Source of the DNA: Candidatus Zophobacter franzmannii | GTDB lineage: Bacteria > Cloacimonadota > Cloacimonadia > Cloacimonadales > JAFGVF01 | Direction of reading: 5' to 3' | NCBI GenBank assembly: GCA_030765245.1 | Contig: JAVCCX010000210.1 | Span: forward strand, 1-11,269 | DNA length: 11,269 nt | Part shown: positions 6,912-11,269 of the stretch, piece by piece | How the letters are laid out: the number at the start of each line of letters is the position of its first letter | Numbering within the stretch: the stretch's first letter is position 1 | The notes under the pieces: model-generated | What the model was told of the DNA's origin: nothing | Databases searched by the model: none | What the model saw: the letters and a program-made list of their open reading frames with translations, nothing else | Translations under genes and position numbers: made by a program

Positions 6912-8057
6912 ATGATAGAATTTACATTAGACACGCTAAGATTCTTTGAACGAGTAAAGAAATACAAATTTTTCCTTATTACTTGCTTCCTGACATGTAC
7001 TATTTCAGTTTTTCTCTATGCTTTTTTAGTCCCTGAACAGTTCACTTCTACCGCAGTATTTAGATCTCTGAAACCAGAAAATATTAAACTATCAATTGAT
7101 AATAGCAGTTCTGCTAACCTTAATTATTTGTTCACTGACCCTAATAGCCCAGAGAGAAGTAACCTTTATTGTTACGAGCTTCTAAACTCAAGAAGATTTG
7201 CAGAAAAAACTATTATCAAATTTAAGTTAGCGAATTATTTCAAGATTACTGATAAAGATTCACTCAAGGTCAAAGATTTAGCAGTAAAAAACTATTATTC
7301 AAAAGTCTTGAGAAGCTCCTATGATGAGGTCTCAGAATTAGTGAAAGTTTCTATAACAACAAAAGATAAAGAGTTATCTCTTTAATTAGTTAACTTTCAA
7401 CTCCATCTGCTCGATGAGTATTACAATTATGAACATGTTGCAAAACAATGGAAAGTGAGAGTTTTTCTTGAGGAACGTATAGCAGAAATTAAATTAGATT
7501 TAGATAAGGCTGACATTGCCTTAAGAAGTTTTCAGACTAATAGTAATACCTATCAAATTGACTTACAAATTGAGTCAGCATTAGATAATTATAGTCAAAT
7601 TCTGTTAGAGAAAAACAAGTTGGACCTAGAGTACTTAATCCAATCTCAATTATTAGGTGAGAGCTCTCCAAAGGTTAAGATATTGGCTATGCGAGATTCT
7701 CTGCTAACCAAACAGATCTCAGACTTAGAATTTAGTGAAGATGAAACTGGAATTTACAAAAGCTTAAATAAGGTTCCTCAGTATACATATGAGTACAGGA
7801 AGCTTAAGCGCAGACAAAATGTTTTAGAACTTATGTATGAGTATTTAATTCCTATATATGAGACAGCTAAAATTAATGAAGTAAAAGCCGTAAATAGTAT
7901 GGAGCTGATTGATTCCCCACGCTTGGCGGGATTAAGAACTAAACCCAAGAGAACATTATTAATTCTATTTGTTTCAATGATGTCATTAATTTTAGCAAAT
8001 GTATACATCACTATTAGAGAATCCTTGATAAGCTACGGAGCTATCAATAAACAATAA
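6912..8057 (+). pseudogene. Second Wzz-like chain-length determinant, interrupted by an in-frame TAA
   Basis: One frame of 381 codons from ATG 6912 to TAA 8055-8057, broken only by TAA at 7383-7385 (codon 158). It is paralogous to the preceding gene. The first membrane helix is at about 20-40 (ending LVP), the coiled-coil periplasmic part follows, then IDSPRLAGLRTKPKR at 333-347 and a second helix at about 349-367. Those positions are almost identical to the neighbour's. The stop falls in a segment alignable to the paralogue: TKDKELSL before it, LVNFQLHLLDEYYN after it. A downstream GTG (7455) could restart translation, but the product would lack the first membrane helix. The 5' fragment has one helix and only part of the periplasmic domain. 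The gene follows the first Wzz gene by one base and overlaps the flippase start by one base (TAATG). It is either a fresh nonsense mutation, a consensus error or a readthrough site. Confidence 0.82.
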
Positions 8058-9475
8058 TGTCAGAATTTGTTAAATCCAGCTTTTGGAACTTATTTGGAAA
8101 TGTGTTTGCTAGAACCCTAAGTTTTATTACAATTCCATTTGTAGCAAATTATTATGCTAAGAGTGATATTGCTGTTTATAGGTCTTTACAATCACTACTT
8201 CTACTCATCTTTGCAATTATACCCATGGGGATCAATTTACTATATTTATCAGAGGGCAAGAAAACAAGAAATAAATATTGGAATCTTCTTATCTTATCAA
8301 CTTCTCTGTTTGGGTTCTTGTTCCTTGGCGTGCTCTTTTTTGTAAGGAACAAATACTTTTCAGGTGTCCCTTGGGGATTACCCATTTTTGTATTAATATC
8401 AATCCTTGAAATCTATAAAGTTATTCTTATAACCGGCTTGATGGCTGATGTTAAATTTAAACAAATCACTATTGCTATGATTTCTAGACAGACCATACTA
8501 AACACATTACTGATATCATTTGCATTCATTAATGGTGTTTTGCCTATATTAATTGGAGCATTACTAATTGCAGAGTTTACTGAAATATTAATATTGAACA
8601 AGTTTACACAAAAATCGAACAAAACTCTAAATCGACCAATTCTAGAGAATACCTGCTTTGACAAGAAAGCAAAAAAATACATGTTACTTACGGGTGGAGA
8701 ATCCCTGTTAGTTAACCTTGCGTTACAATTACCCAATATCATTGTTCTATTAATTATGGGTAAAGAGATTGCTGTAGAGTTTCAAATGCCTCTTGTCTTG
8801 GCAGCTGTACCTGCTGTTATGATAATGAAGTCGGTTGCCAGTGTTATGCTTCCCTACCTATCAAATAATAGAGATAATGATAAAATACATAATGTAATAA
8901 ACCATATCCATTATATCTTTATCATAATGGGACTACCGATTTATTTTGCCATTAGTTTTTTTGCTCATGAAATATCAGACATTATGTTTAATCCTAACTG
9001 GGAGTACGCGTATATTGGATTAAGATATTTTCCAATTTTTATGACTGTCAATATCTTACAAAGCCCGTTGTCGGGGTTAGCATTACTAAAGAATAGACCT
9101 GAAATTGGTTTTATTTATGCTCTATCTCTGTTAGTATTCAGATTACTATCTCTTAAGTTAGGCTATCAATACTATGGCTTTATTGGTGCGATTTTATCTT
9201 TCACAATATCTGATTCTATCATACGAACAATAAGACTTCTGGCTGACTTAAAATTAGTTAACTACAATTTTCATTTATTCATAAAAAATGTTGCAAAACC
9301 AACAATTCTTGCTTTAGCTGCAATGATTTCATGCTCTGCTTTATACTATTTTGATTTCAATAAATACCTTGGTTTCTTTATCTCTTGGGTCATCTTTGGA
9401 GCTATCTTTATCATTTGGGACAAAAGAAGATTAGCATCACAACTACAGCAATTAAAGGTAAGTTTTAAAAGATGA
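8057..9475 (+). CDS. Wzx-like lipid-linked oligosaccharide flippase
   Basis: 472-residue, highly hydrophobic protein with about 12-14 predicted membrane helices separated by short charged loops. It matches the polysaccharide transporter (Wzx/MOP superfamily) pattern. The N-terminal segment FWNLFGNVFARTLSFITIPFVANYY is typical of these flippases, where a short amphipathic start precedes helix 1. The expected role is moving undecaprenyl-diphosphate-linked repeat units from the cytoplasmic to the periplasmic face of the inner membrane. The ATG shares its A with the TAA stop of the preceding Wzz-like gene (TAATG), and the stop overlaps the next start by four bases (ATGA). Both junctions suggest translational coupling. 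GGAG at 8037-8040 lies 16 bases upstream, further than usual. Sequence divergence in this family prevents a substrate call. A PST-type exporter label would be equivalent. Confidence 0.85.
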   Translation: MSEFVKSSFWNLFGNVFARTLSFITIPFVANYYAKSDIAVYRSLQSLLLLIFAIIPMGINLLYLSEGKKTRNKYWNLLILSTSLFGFLFLGVLFFVRNKYFSGVPWGLPIFVLISILEIYKVILITGLMADVKFKQITIAMISRQTILNTLLISFAFINGVLPILIGALLIAEFTEILILNKFTQKSNKTLNRPILENTCFDKKAKKYMLLTGGESLLVNLALQLPNIIVLLIMGKEIAVEFQMPLVLAAVPAVMIMKSVASVMLPYLSNNRDNDKIHNVINHIHYIFIIMGLPIYFAISFFAHEISDIMFNPNWEYAYIGLRYFPIFMTVNILQSPLSGLALLKNRPEIGFIYALSLLVFRLLSLKLGYQYYGFIGAILSFTISDSIIRTIRLLADLKLVNYNFHLFIKNVAKPTILALAAMISCSALYYFDFNKYLGFFISWVIFGAIFIIWDKRRLASQLQQLKVSFKR

Positions 9476-10815
9476 CAATTTCAAAAAGCCACTTTACGAC
9501 AATTACACCGACCTTGATAATCCTAGCTACCCTTGGACTTCTTGTTATCTTTCCAATTGATTTTATCTTTATAGCGTTAGCAATGGCTATGTTAATCACG
9601 GTGAAATATGATATGCGAATTGGCGCACTATTAGTATACTTTAGCAATATTATTATTATTAGAGGATATGAACTCTATAACAATGGTAATTCACAAATAT
9701 TTCATGCTATTATTTTTTATTTGATACCCCTTGTTATAATTTTTGTTTGGTCGTTACGAGGAGAAAAGAACAAGCTCTATTTGCATTCGTATAATCTAAC
9801 TCTGTTAGCATTCTTTTTCATGATGATCTTTTCAGTCTTGTTTTTCTCAACTTCAAAAAGCTACGGATTTGAGAAGTTAGTGTCTTTCTCTTTTACTCTG
9901 TTAGGTTGCTTTACAGTTAATCTCACAGTCAGAAAGAAAACTGACCTCTATAAGTATTTTTATAGTTTGCATATATTTGGAGTCCTTTTACTAGCTCTAT
10001 GCTTTGCCTCTTTGTTTACTAACAGAATGGAAATTGGCAGATTTTATTATGGAAGATTCAGCACCCTCGGGATTAATCCCATTTGGGTTGCCAGGTATCT
10101 CTCATATGCAATCCTTGCGAATATTGCCTTAATCTACAAATGGAAAGATCAGCTAGATAAATTATCATATTTAATTGTAATTACCCTAGCTCAATTCTTA
10201 TTCATGTTAGCTACAGGGTCTAGAGCTCCTCTATTAGGACTAGTTATTGCAATTTCTGTAATCATTGTTGTAAAAATTAAATTTGATATCAAGAAACTCC
10301 TTACTATCGGTTTAGTTTTATTAGTTATTGGAATTTTAGTAATGTCTATATCTGAAAACAAACTACTTGAAAGATTCTCCGGCACACAAGGTAGTCAAAA
10401 GAGCACACTTTCAAGAGTTGTAGCCCAATATCAAGCTTATGAGTTATTCAGAGAAAATATCGTTTTTGGCGGTGGATTTGGCTCCTTTAAGAAATACTTA
10501 TTAAAATATCCTCATAATATTTTCTCTGAAGTAATTTCTGAGATGGGATTACTAGGATTTTCAATATTACTCCTGCTACTCTTTTTCTCAGTTAAGAGCA
10601 TAAAAAAAATAGATCATCGAAAACATGGCAATATAGTGTTACTTGCATTTCTTACCGCAACTTTCGTTAATACTAACTTAAGTGGCCATCTTGGTATTAA
10701 TACCTTTTTTTGGATAAACATCTTTATCGTTAATCACTTAGCGAACTTACCTATAACTGACTCTATTCTTAAAACCAAAGCAATAGATGCAAAAGCCACG
10801 GAAATAGCAATATAA
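9472..10815 (+). CDS. Wzy-type polysaccharide polymerase / O-antigen ligase family protein
   Basis: 447-residue integral membrane protein with about 11-12 hydrophobic helices. Two signatures place it in the O-antigen ligase/polymerase family. ATGSRAPLLGL (TGSR at 248-251) ends a helix, and PHNIFSEVISEMGLLGF (H348) follows the main periplasmic loop. The HN-x(6)-E-x-GLLGF form is the classic motif of this family. Next to a Wzx-like flippase and Wzz-like proteins, the polymerase role (Wzy) is more likely than WaaL-type ligation to lipid A core, though sequence alone cannot decide. The likely reaction is periplasmic transfer of a growing glycan onto the next lipid-linked repeat. The ATG overlaps the flippase stop by four bases, and AAAGG lies 13 bases upstream. 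The frame is open throughout with no odd features. Confidence 0.83.
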   Translation: MTISKSHFTTITPTLIILATLGLLVIFPIDFIFIALAMAMLITVKYDMRIGALLVYFSNIIIIRGYELYNNGNSQIFHAIIFYLIPLVIIFVWSLRGEKNKLYLHSYNLTLLAFFFMMIFSVLFFSTSKSYGFEKLVSFSFTLLGCFTVNLTVRKKTDLYKYFYSLHIFGVLLLALCFASLFTNRMEIGRFYYGRFSTLGINPIWVARYLSYAILANIALIYKWKDQLDKLSYLIVITLAQFLFMLATGSRAPLLGLVIAISVIIVVKIKFDIKKLLTIGLVLLVIGILVMSISENKLLERFSGTQGSQKSTLSRVVAQYQAYELFRENIVFGGGFGSFKKYLLKYPHNIFSEVISEMGLLGFSILLLLLFFSVKSIKKIDHRKHGNIVLLAFLTATFVNTNLSGHLGINTFFWINIFIVNHLANLPITDSILKTKAIDAKATEIAI

Positions 10816-10816
10816 A

Positions 10817-11269
10817 ATGAAGATGTTAATGATAATAAACGAATTCCCTCCCACTGGAGAAAGTGGAGTTCAACGTTCATCAAAGTTTGTGAAATATTTA
10901 TCTCGAGCAGGGCATGAAATACATGTTATCACTCCCCGAAAACCGGTTAAGAATGTCTTAGACTACTCATTATGCGACGATATCCCAGAAGATGTAAAAA
11001 TCCATTATACAGCAAACTGGGGAGCTAAAGGTAATGGAGTTCAGAAAATTGCAAAGACCAAGGAAGTTGTTAGTAGTAATAAATCAATACTCAAAATTTC
11101 TATCTGGAAAATAATCAAGGGACTTAATGACCTCCTATTACCATATGATAAACAGATTGGTTGGGTGCCTTTTGCTTATCTAAAAGCTTTAAAAGTCATC
11201 CGCAAAGAGAAAATCAAAATTGTTTACATTACATCATATCCTTTTTCAGCTCAAATAGTTGGAATTTGG
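10817..11269 (+). CDS. GT4-like glycosyltransferase, N-terminal part (continues past window)
   Basis: Open frame of 151 codons from ATG 10817, running off the window end and beginning one base after the stop of the polymerase gene. The start MKMLMIINEFPPTGESGVQRSSKF is the acceptor-side Rossmann strand and glycine loop of GT-B glycosyltransferases with a GT4-like N-terminal domain. Related enzymes often begin NEFPP-G-SGVQR. Further on, DKQIGWVPFAYLKA (111-124) and IVYITSYPFSAQIVG (135-149) fit the same family, in which such a segment precedes the acceptor-contacting loops. The sugar-nucleotide-binding C-terminal domain is not in the window, so donor and linkage cannot be named. By position it should add one sugar to the lipid-linked repeat in the cytoplasm. 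The family call is firm; specificity is unknown. Confidence 0.85.
   Translation, partial: MKMLMIINEFPPTGESGVQRSSKFVKYLSRAGHEIHVITPRKPVKNVLDYSLCDDIPEDVKIHYTANWGAKGNGVQKIAKTKEVVSSNKSILKISIWKIIKGLNDLLLPYDKQIGWVPFAYLKALKVIRKEKIKIVYITSYPFSAQIVGIW

Noticed and set aside
8154..8742. Short open frames on both strands inside the flippase gene
   Set aside because: They are shadows of the membrane-protein frame, with no start signals or domains of their own.
1..11269. Alternative genetic code with a reassigned stop codon
   Set aside because: TAG, TGA and TAA each end intact genes in this window, and the interruptions use all three codons, once per gene.

Overview
This AT-rich window most likely comes from an uncultured Gram-negative bacterium of the Fibrobacteres-Chlorobi-Bacteroidetes (FCB) superphylum. 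The evidence is two C-terminal sorting domains of the type IX secretion (T9SS, FlgD-like) kind. The YPNPFNPTTTI-type motif resembles Cloacimonadota, but that placement is inference and rests on no marker-gene analysis.

Layout. Positions 1-2124 are the 3' part of valS (valyl-tRNA synthetase). A convergent spacer, 2125-2477, holds a dense array of hairpins, including a multibranched structure closed by a perfect 12-bp inverted repeat. A CutC-family gene follows on the minus strand (2478-3110). A strong minus-strand terminator (3168-3202) then ends a secreted-protein gene (3215-4231, minus) that one in-frame TGA interrupts. A tRNA-Pro(GGG) gene lies at 4465-4542. The next 1.2 kb is gene-poor and contains the remnant of a second T9SS-type surface protein, with an in-frame TAG and an apparent internal deletion.

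From 5738 to the window end runs a tightly packed plus-strand operon for a Wzx/Wzy-type surface polysaccharide. It encodes two tandem Wzz-like chain-length regulators, a Wzx-like flippase, a Wzy/O-antigen-ligase-type polymerase and the start of a GT4-type glycosyltransferase. Junctions are +1, -1, -4 and +1 nt, so translation is probably coupled. The expected division of labour is as follows: glycosyltransferases build a lipid-linked repeat, Wzx flips it across the inner membrane, Wzy polymerises it in the periplasm, and the Wzz-like proteins set chain length.

The most unusual point is that three genes between 3.2 and 8.1 kb each carry one in-frame stop, and each stop is different (TGA, TAG, TAA). 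The reading frame and recognisable protein continue beyond each one. The other genes are open, and all three stop codons also end intact genes here, so global recoding is unlikely. Gene decay, recent switching-off of surface structures, or consensus errors are the realistic explanations. I see no clear evidence of an entirely new system. The hairpin array and the interrupted second Wzz gene deserve the closest look.
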